DNA of 64,000 bases from Neurospora tetrasperma FGSC 2508 (GCF_000213175.1 NW_009799179.1:310001-374000), one strand, 5' to 3'; shown: positions 1 through 12,229, counted from the first letter of the stretch. Notes: a model not told the origin generated them from the sequence alone. Made by a program: numbers and translations.

Positions 1-36
1 GACATCGCAAGCACGAGACAGACAGAGCAGCCCCCG

Positions 37-1260
37 ATGCATTGTCACCCCCTTCCCCCAACCCCTTTCAATCCTTTCTTGCCTCCCTACCAGGCGCCCG
101 CCGACCTCCCCGCGACGACAGCCCGCCCGCGAGCGGATGGATCTCCCGAGCCCAGCGGCGACCTCCGGATCCCTCTGTGGCAGAACGAAACCCGCGCCTT
201 CAAAGGCGAATTCATTTACCCGAGAAAAAGTCAGGGGCTAGCCACTCGGCTAGCCAGCGAAGCGCAAGGAGCCGAGTTGATGGTAGACGGTAAGCCACAG
301 TTCAACCTGTTCGTCGACGGGTCCTACAAACCACACCACGAAAACAGGGGAGCGCCGGAACACCGGCGATTTGGTCATGGCGGGTACGGCGTCGTCTTTC
401 GGAACCCGTATCATGGAAAGGGGCCCGCGGAGTTTGATCATGGTAACCACGCCAATGACTACTTCACCGAAGGGACCCAAGTGGAAGATAATTTGAGTAC
501 AAAAGACTTCAACATCCGTTCCTGGCACTCCCATCGCGTCCTGTCCAGTCTCCACGCCGAGCTGGCCGCTATCTCGCAAGGCATGGAAACCGTCATCAGT
601 TTACTCAAGAGACATCACCCCCTTTCCGCCTCCGTCACCATCTTCTCCGATAGCAAGACTGCCATGAATCGGCTGTCTAGACGTCCCCATCCAGACGGAG
701 AATTCGCCATAACCACAACCGACGCACTCACAATGCCGCTTGTGCGCGCCATCGTCTGGCAATCGCACTTCCTTTTCGAGCGCGGGTGCGAACTCAAGCT
801 GCAGTGGCTACCGCGCTGCAGCGTGCTAGCCCATACGCTGGCAGACGAAATAGCGGGATGGTGGCGGAAAGCGGACGCCGTGTTTTACCAGCGGGATAGG
901 CCGCCGTGGCGAAGAGACGGGATCCTCGACGCGTTGCATCATGAGGCGCTCGTAAAGGTTATTGAAAGAATCGAGGCCGAAGCGCTGCTGCTGCGTCCCT
1001 CTTCCGTCTGTGGGTCTGTGTCACAGAAGACAAAGGCTCGGAAACAAGCTAGACGGGAGCGAAGGGAGCGGTTTAAGTCACGGTTTTCTCGGGAGAATAA
1101 TATGCTGCTGGAGAATTTTTGTGGGTCGGCGGTGCAGAGGAGTTTCAGCGGTGATTCGTTGCTTGAATTGCCGCCGATTTGGGAACGAAGCGGTGCGTTT
1201 AGTATGGTAAATGAGGATATGGCCAAGGTCATGAAGGGCAGGCCGTCTGAGGATGAGTAG
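37..1260 (+). CDS. RNase H-fold domain protein
   Basis: Single-exon ORF of 407 aa. Residues about 88-280 form a recognisable RNase H fold with the four acidic catalytic positions in order: D94 in LFVDGSY, E175 in HAELAAI, D205 in IFSDSK, and D270 in the block LAHTLADEIAGWW that follows a QWLP strand. The N-terminal 85 residues are Pro-rich. The C-terminal 130 are Arg/Lys-rich and look disordered. The family cleaves RNA in RNA-DNA hybrids. All four acidic positions are kept, so activity is plausible but inferred. Filamentous ascomycetes often carry stand-alone proteins of this type. No reverse transcriptase, integrase or terminal repeat lies beside it, so it is treated as a host gene. It converges on the PLP-enzyme gene (170 bp between stops). 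The true start could lie downstream, because conservation before residue 85 is not evident. Confidence 0.72.
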   Translation: MHCHPLPPTPFNPFLPPYQAPADLPATTARPRADGSPEPSGDLRIPLWQNETRAFKGEFIYPRKSQGLATRLASEAQGAELMVDGKPQFNLFVDGSYKPHHENRGAPEHRRFGHGGYGVVFRNPYHGKGPAEFDHGNHANDYFTEGTQVEDNLSTKDFNIRSWHSHRVLSSLHAELAAISQGMETVISLLKRHHPLSASVTIFSDSKTAMNRLSRRPHPDGEFAITTTDALTMPLVRAIVWQSHFLFERGCELKLQWLPRCSVLAHTLADEIAGWWRKADAVFYQRDRPPWRRDGILDALHHEALVKVIERIEAEALLLRPSSVCGSVSQKTKARKQARRERRERFKSRFSRENNMLLENFCGSAVQRSFSGDSLLELPPIWERSGAFSMVNEDMAKVMKGRPSEDE

Positions 1261-1429
1261 AGTTGTGTACTCGTAGATTTTAGGATGTGGTTTGATGTAT
1301 GGATTATCTGTTGTCAAAGAGTTGAGTTGAGCTTCATACAGCCAATGTCTGGCGTTGAGCGTGGAGGATCTACCACCCTTACCCCTTCTTACTCCTTCCT
1401 CCCCCCTTCCTTACGCCTTTCCCTCCTCC

Positions 1430-3776
1430 TCAGCAGGCAGCCTCCTTCACAGCCTCCTCCTCAGCATACTTCAAAGCCTCCTCAAACACCTCTCTCAGCT
1501 CTTCCCACTCCTCCAACCCAACACTCACCCTGACCTGCTCCGGCACCGCTCCATACCCCGCATGATACTTTCTCTCTCTCTCCTCCGCACCCCACAGCAA
1601 ATCGTTGAAAGGCAAGGTGATTGTCAGATGCGCGCCAAGATGGGGACCTTGGTGGACATGCAAATGGTCGTAAAACGCCTTTGCCACTCTCTTTGAGGGA
1701 AAATCGATGGACAGCAAACATCCGAAGCCGGGGGTGAAGGAGTCGTTGCCCTCCATTTCGTCGTAGGGCGGGCCAGTGGGCGCAGGGGCGGTACCGGAGC
1801 GCATGTATTGCTGGTAGTAAGCGGTGCCTGTGGTGGAGGACGTGGTGGAGGGAATGGAGGGGTAGAGAACGCGGGAGATGACGCGGGGCGATTGGTGGGT
1901 GGTGGAATAAGCGTGTAGGAGGGAGGCGAGCTTTTGGGCGTTGAGGTTGTGCGTTTTGGATCGGGCGAGGTAGGAGGAGGAGTTGGACAGGAGGTGGGCG
2001 GCGTCGGGTGGGGAGAGGGCGTTGTGGTGCGTGGTGGTGAGGGTGGAGGAGAGGAGGGAGTAGTAGCGCGAAGAGGGGGAGAGGAGGACTGAGCCGGCCA
2101 TTACCTTTGTTGATAGGTAGTTAGTATGCATTCTTCGAAAAGCGAGAAGATGGGAGAGGAAAGAGGTTCCTGTTGAGATACATAGAGGGATGGCAAAGCA
2201 GGGGAATGGGGAAACAACAAATCAAAGGAAAGACAACACCCAAAAAGGAGTAATCTAGCAAGAGGAATTGACTTACATCGGCATACCCACTAAACGTCTT
2301 CGTCAAAGACGAAACCACCACGTCCGCCACCGGCAACACATCGAGATTGCAAAACGACCCGACCGTGTCGTCCACAACAACCGGGAAGTCATAATCATCA
2401 GCGATCTTCCTCAACCTCCCCAAATCCACGCTCACCAAAAGCGGATTACTAGGAAACTCCACAAACACGTACCCCACCTTCCTTCCCTTTTGCTTCAGCC
2501 CCTTTGCATATTCCTCCAACTGATCCATCACCTTTTCCGAATCCTCACATTCCCCAAAGTGCTTGAACCCTTCCACCTCTTCTTCTTCTCCTTTGGTGGT
2601 AGTGGTCCCCTCAAGTTCCTCAAACAAATGAAACGTAGAATGAAACACCGCTCCCAGCGCCACCACCGGTCCTCTCCGTCCAGCAGCTTTGAACAAGGCC
2701 TCCTGCAGACGAAAAACAGCCGCCATACCTGTTGTGTACAAGAACACGTCTTTGGTCGTTAATCGGGAGGCAAGCTCGACGTCGCGGGGGATACGCTGAC
2801 AGAGAGCCACGATTCGTTCACGTAGTTTTTCGTGTGCGTCGCTTTCGGGGAGGTATGTTGGTTCGGGTATGTCTTCCTTAATGGGAGTGCCGGAAATGAA
2901 ATCTGATCCCGTGGCGGTCCACTCCAACACCTTCATACCTCTACCGCATGCACCTTCACCTTCACCTTCACCTTGCTCGGCCTCGCCCTCGGGCGAGGAC
3001 ATGGAACCATCGCCATCGGAGGAGCAGGAGGAAGGAACCAAAGGCAAAAGAACCTCAGCAAGACGAGTAGAAATGCCTATACCGGGATTGGTCCAGACGC
3101 CCATGATCCCTTTTGCTTTGGGTAGTGGGTAGATGACCAGATACAGCCTCACCTTGTCCGTGGCAGTCGCAGTCTTGGTTCCATTCGCAGTCGCAGTCAC
3201 ATCGGCGGCAGAATTAGGTACGAGAGGCACCCCCCAAAACTCAACAACCCGAAACACCACTTTCGAAACATCGCTATCACTATACCGATGTTCATCCGCC
3301 CGATGGTGCGAAATGCAGTGCGCTGCGGCTAGGGAAAAAGCGTCGGGGGTGGTAAAAGGGAGACAACCGTGGGTGGTGGGGGAGATGCCTGATTCTGGAT
3401 ACGCAAAAGAGAGGTGGGTGAGGAGTCTGATGCCGAGCTGTTTTCCTGTTAGCTACCTTCCCGAAGTATACTGAGAACCTAAGGACAAAGGGAAGTGAAA
3501 GAGAGTGATACAGGGAAGAGAGGGACAAGGGGAGGGGGGCGAACGAAAAAGAGAGGCACAAAAGAAGAAAGGGGAAAAAAGGGGCAAACGAACCTCCTTA
3601 ACACACGAAAGGGGTGAAAACCGCGGATACATGCTCCTAAGCTGCTTGCCTATTTCCTGGTCACCATCGCGAAGCCGGATGAAGGTGTCCCACCCGGGGA
3701 GGTGGACAGTGAGGGCGTGCGGAGTATGAGGAGGGAGGGAGTGCCCGAGGGGGGTGGTGATGGGTTTGACTGTCAT
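1430..3776 (-). CDS. Cystathionine gamma-synthase-like PLP enzyme
   Basis: Three exons on the minus strand: 3776-3594, 3437-2277 and 2104-1430, giving about 672 aa. Phases close exactly; the second intron has an ACTAAC branch site. The fold-type I Cys/Met-metabolism signature is clear: VVVDDTVGSF followed by SSLTKTFSGYADVMAGS, where the Lys of TKTFSG (about K441) is the expected PLP-binding lysine. The motif crosses the second intron, which confirms that splice. The N-terminus (GHSLPPHTPHALTVHLPGW, then YPRF) matches the N-terminal part of fungal cystathionine gamma-synthases, which join O-acetylhomoserine or a related ester to cysteine in transsulfuration. It is longer than typical family members partly because of a Ser/Gly/Glu-rich insert at about residues 193-226. 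It could be a paralogue with another substrate. The first donor site (GTTCGT) is the weakest part of the model. Confidence 0.82.
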
Positions 3777-4459
3777 CTTGACAATTTACTCTCCCAGTAA
3801 TCGTCGTGGCGGTGTTGGTGAGTGAGTGGGTGAGTGATAACCAGCGAACTGGCCTTGATCTGTTCCAAAAATGTCAGTTAGATTTTTATGTGAAAGGGAA
3901 GGTGAAGGACGTGAGTAACTTACATATATCAGTCTCGTAAGATGTTTTTATCCAGAAGAGCGAGAAAGTTAAAACTAGGGCTGAGTAAGTCGAACGTTTC
4001 ATTGCATCCCCCCCACGCGCTGAACCATCTGATAGCCGTTGCAGTCACAGATAGGCCCAGACAGGGGATCGTGGTCCGGCTGCCACGGTAGCCTTCCGGA
4101 ACTGACCTAAGTAACCTGGGACGCCGCTGAGCAACTCTACTAGGCAGCCGTCAGCCGTCCGTCGTATCCACTGAAACGTATGCTGACAAACGCTGATAGC
4201 CGCTGACGGCTGTCCCCGAGAGCCGGCTGCGGGGTTGTGAGGTGAGCCCCTGAATTTCCAAAGTCCCAAAGTAAACAAACCGGCGGCTATCGGACACCCC
4301 CTCGCCAGCCAGGCAACCAAAAACCACAACTCAACTCATCTCAACTAATTAACCCTTATTACTTTATATCTTCGACTGCTATTCTAGATCTATATATTAC
4401 ACACTTTCTTCTAACCAAAAGTCCAATACGACTTTTGACCACTCCTTTCAATCCCTCCC
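3777..4459. other. Intergenic, promoter of PLP enzyme / 3' end of PEX1
   Basis: About 680 bp between two minus-strand genes. No gene seen. It holds a perfect 11-bp inverted repeat (4145-4155 with 4202-4212) inside a stretch rich in GATAGCCG/GCCGTCAGC words (about 4025-4300), and an AT-rich segment near 4345-4410 next to the PEX1 stop. Confidence 0.6.
4145..4212. repeat. Short inverted repeat
   Basis: CAGCCGTCAGC at 4145-4155 is the exact reverse complement of GCTGACGGCTG at 4202-4212, with a 46-bp spacer. Related words (CTGATAGCCG) occur at about 4029 and 4193. A transcript could form a stem-loop, but no function is known. Confidence 0.55.
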
Positions 4460-7400
4460 CTACATCAAACTACTCCTCCCCCCAATCTCATTACTCGCCT
4501 GCCCATCCCTCATCTCCCCGCTCCTGCCCACCACAAACTCATGATAAATCCTCTCCAACCTCTTCCTCTCCTTCACACTGATGGACGCCCTCGTAGCATC
4601 CAGCGCCTTGTACAAATGTTTCCAATTCACCACCACCTGTTGACCAGTATCTTCCTTTCCACTACCAGCCTTACCATTAACTGCCTTGTTTCCATCAGTT
4701 CCATTCATCTGATTAGAAGCAGCAGCCTGTCTAGCCGCCTTCTTCTGCATCATCTTGAGTGTTTCCAATTTAGCACTAATGGCCGCTTTCTCCGCCAACT
4801 CTGCGGCTCTGGTTCTAGGCGCGGAGGTGTTCTTTGCCACAGTGCCGTCAACGTCGTCGCCGTAGCGGAACTGCACAAAGTCGTTCCTCCCCGATGACTT
4901 GGTCTCCACGCCCCGACGAGCATGCGAAACCATACCCGTGCCCATATCAGCCAGAGCATCATGAATAGCTTCCAACTGCGCATTCGACACCAACGCCTGC
5001 AGATCCGCACCAGTGAACCCGTCTGTGCGCTTCCCTAGTTCCAGCAGATCTTTTTCCGAGGACCAGACTTCCTCTGCCACGCGCACCTTGTGCGTAAGAG
5101 CCTTGATGATGTCCAGCCTATCCTCCAAGTTAGGAAAGTCGCACAGTAAAGACTTGTCCAAACGGCCGGGACGTAACAGCGCAGGATCAATCAGGTCTGG
5201 TCGCGAAGTAGCTGCTAGCACGTAAACACCCGACAATCCTTCGGCACCGTCCATCTGCGTCAAAAGCTGGTTGACCACGCGATCGGTAACGCCCGTGGAA
5301 TCGTGGCCACGCTTGGGAGCGATGGAGTCGAACTCGTCGAAAAACAAAACGCATGGCTTGGCGGCCGAAGCGCGCTCAAAGAGGTCGCGCACGGATTTCT
5401 CCGAGGCACCGATGTATTTGTTGAGAATCTCGGGACCCTTGACGGAGATGAAGTTGAGGCCGCATTCGCCGGCGACGGCGGAAGCCAGGAGAGTCTTGCC
5501 GCAGCCTGGGTAGCCGTACAGGAGCAGACCGGAACGTAAGCGCAGAGGACACTGGGCGAAGATGGGCGCGTATCTGGTGGGGTATTCGAGGGTTTCGAGG
5601 AGGATCTGTCGTGTTTCCTGGAGGCCGCCGATGGAGGCAAAGGTAGTGGATGAGCTTTGGAGGGTGACGTTGCGCAGGGAGGCTGGTGTGAAGCCGGAGA
5701 TGGCGGCGTCAAAATCGGCGCGCGCGAGGTGGATGGTGGAGACGTCCTTGTCGAGAGCTTCACCTACGCACCGGCTGAGGGCTTCGTTGCGGGCGCGAGA
5801 GATGAGGAGAATGAGATCGCCGGGCATGTAGCCGTCGGTTTGGCCGGCGATGTCGAGGAAGTCGAGGTCGGCGTCAAGGACAAAGCCGCTGGACTTTTTG
5901 GAGGCCTTCTTGGGCGGAAAATGGTTAGAGCCTTCCATCCAGCCGTCGCCGTCTTCGCCACCGGTGGTGCTGCCGTCGCGGGTGGGCGGGCGACTGTCGA
6001 GATCTCCGTCGGCAATTTCGCCAGTGGTTTTTTCTGCCGGCACGGCGTCCTTCTTGGTAAGGGCTTCCATGATGCGGCGTCTGGTTTCCTTGTCAGGAGC
6101 ACTCAGGTCAACGATTTCACGGGCGACGTGGCCGCCGACTATGACGTTGTGAAGTGAGTCCTTGCCCTGGCAGGTGGCAAGCAAAACGACGTTGCTGTCT
6201 CTTCCGCAGTATTGCTTGACCATGGAGCAGATCGCTTCACTGATTTGCCTGCTCCGGGCATTGTCGTTTCCGACTTGCAATTCTTGTTCCGAAGGGCAAA
6301 GCTTATCGAGATCATCCAGAACAACAACAGCCTTGCCGCCCAGTCTGGCGCCCCAGCTCGCTGCCATGAAGAGGTGATTAAGAGTCTCCTTGATGTTGGA
6401 TATCCGGCTCTCATCATTGACAAGTTTTGTGCACGGGAAGTAGGTAGTGTGATATAGCTGGGTTGACCGCAAGGTACGGGCAACGGACTGTGCCACAGAT
6501 GTCTTGCCGGAACCCTGGCCGCCAGTAAGAAGTACTGATGACATATGGGTCAAGTGCAACTGCAACTTTTCAAGTAACGAATCAATGCCCACAAGCAACG
6601 AGTCAGAGGTCTCAAGAGCCAAGTTACCTTCGCCCTCTGTCAACCACGCTGGCTTGCCGATAGGCGCCTGAACAGAAATAGGAACCTTCCAGTCAGACCC
6701 CATAACCCAGCTCAAAGGCTTCTTTCCAGATGCCTGAGTGACAGGCGCAGGCTCAAACTTGATGATACCGCCCTCCCAGCCACGGGGGCAGTCAAGCCCA
6801 TCATAGAGCGCCAGCACTTGACCATCTGTGATAGGTCCAGACAGTAACCCATTGCCTTCAGGTCCGTAGATGTGGTTGACCTGCTTAGCCGCTTCCTCCT
6901 TTTCCGCCTTGGACTGACCACCAAACTTTAAACCAGCAGAAGCCACAGTCTTGGGTGAAGCAAACGGATAGATGTTGATTTTTGTGAGCGAAGCACGCGA
7001 AACACCGTCCTTGTCCACGCTCTTCTTGCCTAAGGGAGACGAAGCCACCTCAAGCTTGACCACTCCGCCCACCATACCCTGGCTTCCCAGTGCCGCAGCC
7101 AGAGGCGACGAAAGAGCAGCTACTTGTCCATCAGGTGGGTCATCCCATCCGCGGAGGTGAGCCACGATTTTGGTTGATGGTGCCGAAGCCGGATCGACCT
7201 GTTCTGGCTGAACAGGGGCATCGGTGGTCGGTTGTAGGCCAGCTGGGCGCACCACAGTAACAGATACGTGCTTGGCGCCCTTCAAGTCTCCGGTTGTCAA
7301 CAAATCGCGGTCAACCCATACGCTCAGATCGTCGGTCGGCTTCTCGTCGTCGAACCATTCCTGGAGATGCTTCCGGTCGATACCCCTCATAAACACGGGC

Positions 7401-8278
7401 GGCTTCTTGTCCTCCTTCTTTCTCCTGCTTGTGCTTGCCGAACTCTTGCCGCTCTTTTTGGAGTTTCCACCCACACTCCTGTTATCCTTGCTGTTGCGTG
7501 TCTTGGAGCGGACCTTGGGGGCCACGATGATCTCGGCGTCGGGGGCGATCTTGGCGCATGGGGCGTCTGGGGGTAGAGGCGGATCGATGGAGATGACCTT
7601 GATGTTGGCCTTTGACGTTTGCGACAAGTGTAGGGTGAGGGGATGGGGTATTGAGGGGACGCCGCCGGGAGCGTAGACGGGGTTGGGGATGGCGCGGACT
7701 TGGAATAGGAGGTTGTCTTCGAGGAAGGTGCCGTGGAGCTCAATCATCTCCCAGTCGTCGGGTGTAAGGGGCTCGATGTTGACGGTGGTGGCCATGGGCG
7801 GGTCGAAGTGTACTGTGGCCATGACCTTTTGTCCTTCCTTGAGGCCCAGGGTGCCGGCCAGGGTGGTGTCGATCTCGACGAGGGGGATTTCCTGGTCGCG
7901 GGAGGAAGTCGAGCGTGTCCTGTCGATGCCGTGACTCCCGACCATGGGGTTGACCTTGCGCTTGCTGGGCATGCCGGTCCAGCCTACAAAGATGTTTTTG
8001 TTGACCGAGGCGGGGGCGCCTGAAGCGATGGCGTCAGGGGTCGACTGGACGCGGTAGTTGAGCTCGACGATGACATTCTGGGCGGGCTATCCATGAGGGT
8101 GGCTTTGTGTCAGCTAGAGTACGATGGTCATCTTCTTCCACTCTATGACTGGGTGTCTTACCGTGTTGACATTGGAGAGAAGGGAGGCCAGTGACGGTGG
8201 CAGGTTGACGAAGCAGTTTTGGAGATGGACCAGGGAGATTTCGGCAGCGGTAGACTGCGCGTTCTTTCTGGGAGCCAT
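4460..8278 (-). CDS. pex1: PEX1, peroxisomal AAA-ATPase
   Basis: Two exons: 8278-8162 (39 codons) and about 8086-4460, joined by a 75-nt intron with a GTAAGA donor; an alternative in-frame acceptor lies at 8078. The product is about 1247 aa. Two AAA cassettes are visible: D1 with Walker A GGQGSGKT near residue 560 and a degenerate Walker B (VVVLDDLDKL), and D2 with Walker A GYPGCGKT near residue 897, Walker B VLFFDEFDSIAPKRG near 955, and the second region of homology with LLRPGRLD. The stronger second cassette and the N-terminal domain with conserved LQNCFVNLPPSL are typical of PEX1. With PEX6, PEX1 forms the heterohexamer on the peroxisomal membrane that extracts ubiquitinated PEX5 for another import round. 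A basic, Ser-rich linker (about residues 230-275) lies after the N domain. It diverges from MCM7. Confidence 0.93.
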
Positions 8279-9231
8279 GGTGGGTGGCTGCTGTTGTCGT
8301 CGTCGTCGGTGTCGACTACTTGTTATGGTGGTGGTGGTGATGCTGTCGTCGTGGTGTTTGGCATAGGCGATGATGAGATGACAGATGAAAGAGTCCTGAC
8401 CGTACCTAAGCCGGTTACTAGCTTGGCTGAGTCGACCTAACAATTACACACCGAACGGGAATCGGGAATCCGCCCCATCCCCGGGTTCTGTTCTTCTGTC
8501 TCGCTGTCTTGGGCGGAGATCCAGGGGCATGATTGGTGTTGTTTTCAGCTGATTGGGGAGACCTGGAGCCGCGGCTGGAGCCCGATTGGAGCTTCTCCAA
8601 CTGTCCCCAGTTTGCATGTGCCGAGGCACGCCAGGACCTGGTACAGGGGGTTTCGGGCATGTCCCAGCGCAGGTACAGCCGCATGGAATTGTTAGGGGAA
8701 TACATGAGCATTAAGGAAGCCGTCATCTTGAAGGAACAAGATATCCAGAGTTGTAACGATAGAACAAGCAGAATTTCACGGAATAAAGATGATTTGATGA
8801 TGAACAGCGTCGTACTTGGAGTATGACCTTTTACAAGTAACTCAACGGTGTCAGATGATGTGTTCACTTCACACTCTTATGCTCAAGTCGAGAATCAAGT
8901 TCTCGAACAACACTGACACGCCTCCTGTATAACTCATTCCTGCCACTCACTGCCACCTGCCAGGGGCATTCTCCAGTGTCTAGGGATGCCTGTAAGTACC
9001 TTAGCCCATTAAAGATTCCTTTGCTGGACCGCGTCTCATCGCGACTCAAACCGCGACAGTCAACTGAATGGTCAGAGGACCCACTCTTTCATGCTTCTCC
9101 ATTCAATCAATGTTGACATTCATCCAACAAAAACAAAGTCGAATTCCCCATCGCAACAACCAAAACAACAATCCCCAGACCTTTGACTACACAGCAAGTT
9201 GCGCCATATCCCACCCACCACATCTCTCACC
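8279..9231. promoter_or_regulatory. Divergent promoter region, PEX1 / MCM7
   Basis: About 950 bp separate the two divergent start codons. No ORF here resembles a protein. CGT/GTC trinucleotide runs lie at about 8297-8345 in the PEX1 leader. An AC-rich, CAA-rich leader precedes the MCM7 start (9120-9230), as is common in fungal 5' UTRs. Confidence 0.55.
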
Positions 9232-12229
9232 ATGGCGCTCCTCAGATACCCCGCCCCCGTCGACTACGACGCGCAAATGTGTAGGTGATGAATATGACAA
9301 CTCCAAGCCGACGACGAGGGAAAAGTTTGATGGTGGCATCTCGAAGCGTGGAGGATGGATCGCAAGAGGCAGGCTGGGAGCTAACTACAACGATACGAAC
9401 AACAGCTGCGTTTGAAAACTTTCTCGACGACTTCAAGACCTCGCCCCAAGACTCCATCACCCATGCGCTTGGCAACATCGACATCAACGAGGACGACCTC
9501 AGCGACGAGTATGACTTTATGGACGAGGACGACGACGATGCCCAGGAACAGCGCCGCTCCGAAAGAGCGAGGAGACGCGCTCCCCGCCACAAGTACAAGG
9601 AGCTTCTCCAGGAACTGGCCGACCGCAAGATTAACGAGATAGTCATCGACCTGGACGACCTGCAGTCATGGGAGGAGGATGTCAACGAGGGCCTCAAGCT
9701 CGTCGAGTCGGTAGAGCGCAACACCAAGCACTACGTCGAGGTGCTCTCGCGCGCCGTCGACAAGCTGATGCCCCAGCCCAGCAACGACATCACATTCAAG
9801 GACGATGTGCTCGACGTCCTCATGGCCAATCGCCAACAGCGCAACCGCACCCTCACCGAGGCCGCCGAGAACCTGCGCGACCCCGACATGCTCAACGACA
9901 CATACCCCGCCCAGCTCACCCGCCGCTACACCCTCGTCTTCAAGCCCCGGACCATGACCGCTGACGGGCCTCAAAAAGCCCTATCGGTCCGCCAAGTGCG
10001 CGGCGACCACCTCGGCCACCTCATCACCATTCGCGGTATTGCTACCCGTGTGTCCGACGTCAAGCCCATTGTCCAGGTGGGCGCCTACACGTGCGACCGC
10101 TGCGGTTGCGAAATCTTCCAGCCCGTCACCGACAAGCAGTACGCCCCCCTGACTCTCTGCCCATCTAAGGACTGCAAGGAGAACCAGGCCAAGGGTCAGC
10201 TGTACCCGTCGTCGCGGGCTTCCAAGTTCCTGCCCTTCCAGGAGATCAAGATCCAGGAACTCGCCGAGCAGGTCCCCATCGGTCAGATTCCCCGTACCCT
10301 TACCGTGCTTGCGTACGGCAGTCTGGTCAGAAATGTCCACCCCGGTGACATTGTCGACATCTCGGGAATCTTCCTCCCCACTCCCTATACCGGCTTCAAG
10401 GCCATGCGCGCCGGTCTTTTGACCGACACCTACCTCGAGGCCCACCACATTGTCCAGCACAAGAAGGCCTACACCGAGATGCAAATCGACCCCTCCCTTC
10501 TCCGCCGTATCGCCAAGTTCCAACAAACCGGCAACACGTACGAGTACCTGGCCAAGTCCATCGCCCCCGAAATCTACGGCCACCTCGACGTCAAGAAGGC
10601 CCTCCTCCTTTTGTTGGTTGGCGGTGTCACCAAGGAAGTCGGCGACGGCATGAAGATCCGCGGCGACATCAACATCTGTCTGATGGGTGACCCCGGTGTG
10701 GCCAAATCGCAACTACTCAAGTACATCTCCAAGGTAGCCCCGCGCGGCGTGTACACGTCTGGCCGCGGTTCCTCGGGCGTCGGTCTCACGGCCGCCGTGA
10801 TGCGCGACCCCGTGACAGACGAAATGGTTCTCGAAGGCGGCGCCCTCGTGCTCGCCGACAACGGCATCTGCTGCATCGACGAGTTCGACAAGATGGACGA
10901 CAACGACCGCACCGCCATCCACGAAGTCATGGAGCAGCAAACCATCTCCATCTCCAAAGCCGGCATTTCCACCACTCTCAACGCGCGCACCTCCATCCTC
11001 GCGGCCGCCAACCCGCTCTACGGGCGGTACAACACCCGTCTCTCCGCCGTCGAGAACATCAACCTCCCCGCGGCTCTACTTTCCCGTTTCGACATCATGT
11101 TCCTCCTCCTCGACACGCCCACGCGCGACACGGACGCCCAACTCGCCAAGCACGTCGCCTACGTGCACATGCACAACCGCCACCCCGACATTTCCGGTAC
11201 CGAGTCATCCGTCTTTTCCCCCGAGGAAGTCCGTGCCTACGTCGCCAAAGCCCGCGAGTACCGCCCCGTCGTCCCGCAAGCAGTCTCCGAATACATGGTG
11301 AAAACCTACGTCCGCCTGCGCGCTCAGCAGAAACGCGCAGAGAAGAAGAACCTGAACTTTGGGCATACCACCCCCCGTACTTTGCTAGGTGTCGTCCGTC
11401 TTGCGCAGGCTTTGGCGCGGCTGAGGTTCAGCAATACCGTCACGCAAGATGATGTTGATGAAGCCCTGCGGCTGGTGGAAGCTAGCAAGGAGTCGTTGGC
11501 GCAGGATGATAGGAATGCTGGCAATAAGAGGGCGATGAATGCTAGTAGTAGGATTTATAATCTTGTGAAGGGGTTGGCGGATAGTGGAGCTTGTAGGCCC
11601 GATGATGGTCTGGACAACGAAGAGGAAGAGGAAGATGAGTTTGGGGTGGAGATGAGTTTGAGAAAGGTTAAGGAACGGGTGATTGCCAAGGGGTTTACGG
11701 AGCAGCAGTGGTTGAGTGCGCTGGATGAGTATACTGATTTGGATGTGAGTTTTCTTTTGCCCCCTTTTTTTACTTTTCCCTTTTTCTTCTTTACCCTTTC
11801 TTGCCCCCTTTTGTTTTCATTTCCCTTTCTTTTCCTCTCTCTGTTCCTTCCCCCCTTTTTTCCCTCTCTTTCTTTTGCCCTTTTTCCCCTTTTTCTTTTT
11901 CCCTTCCTTTCTTTTACCCTTCCCCCTTTCCCCCTTTCTTTCTCTTCTTTCCACTTTTCGTTCTTTTCTTTTTTCTACCCTTTTTTCCCCCTTCTTTCCC
12001 CTTCTTTTCTTCCATACTTTCCCCTTTCTGTCTTTTTTGTCCCCCCCTTTTTTCCCTTCCCCCCCTTTTTTTTCTTCTCTTTTTTTCTTTTAATCTCTTA
12101 TTTGGCCAATAGAGTGGTGGTGATGCTAACGACAAAAATGATAAACAGGTCTGGCAAACGGCTGGGAATGGAACGAGACTGGTGTTTATTACTGCCGGTG
12201 GGGAGAGGGAGGGTAGTGAGGATATCTAG
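9232..12229 (+). CDS. mcm7: MCM7, replicative helicase subunit
   Basis: Three exons: 9232-9280, 9406-11744, 12149-12229; about 822 aa. Phases fit. Exon 1 encodes [16 protein letters not shown], exon 3 encodes [18 protein letters not shown], matching the conserved MCM7 C-terminus. Features in order: acidic N-terminal segment (near residues 40-60), zinc-binding CDRC near 245 with CPSKDC near 267, the MCM box with Walker A GDPGVAKS near 443, Walker [10 protein letters not shown] near 504 and arginine finger SRFD near 575, and the MCM7-like stretch [15 protein letters not shown]7 is one of six subunits of the MCM2-7 ring loaded at origins in G1 and activated with CDC45 and GINS. The last intron (404 nt) is unusual: almost pure pyrimidine on the coding strand and free of in-frame stops. 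Exon 1 ends in phase 1 at a GTAGGT donor. Confidence 0.95.
11756..12092 (+). repeat. Polypyrimidine tract inside MCM7 intron 2
   Basis: About 335 nt consisting almost only of C and T (runs of CCCTTTTT and TTTCCC) with only scattered A or G. It fills most of the intron at 11745-12148, ahead of a GCTAAC branch site and the CAG acceptor. Such mirror-like purine/pyrimidine asymmetry can form triplex DNA or R-loops in general; that is inference here. Confidence 0.85.

Noticed and set aside
5657-6157. Plus-strand ORFs within PEX1
   Set aside because: Shadows in a G+C-rich coding region; the PEX1 frame carries the conserved AAA motifs.
11801-12112. Phe/Pro/Ser-rich ORFs in the MCM7 intron
   Set aside because: Product of a C/T-only tract; every frame of such DNA is open.
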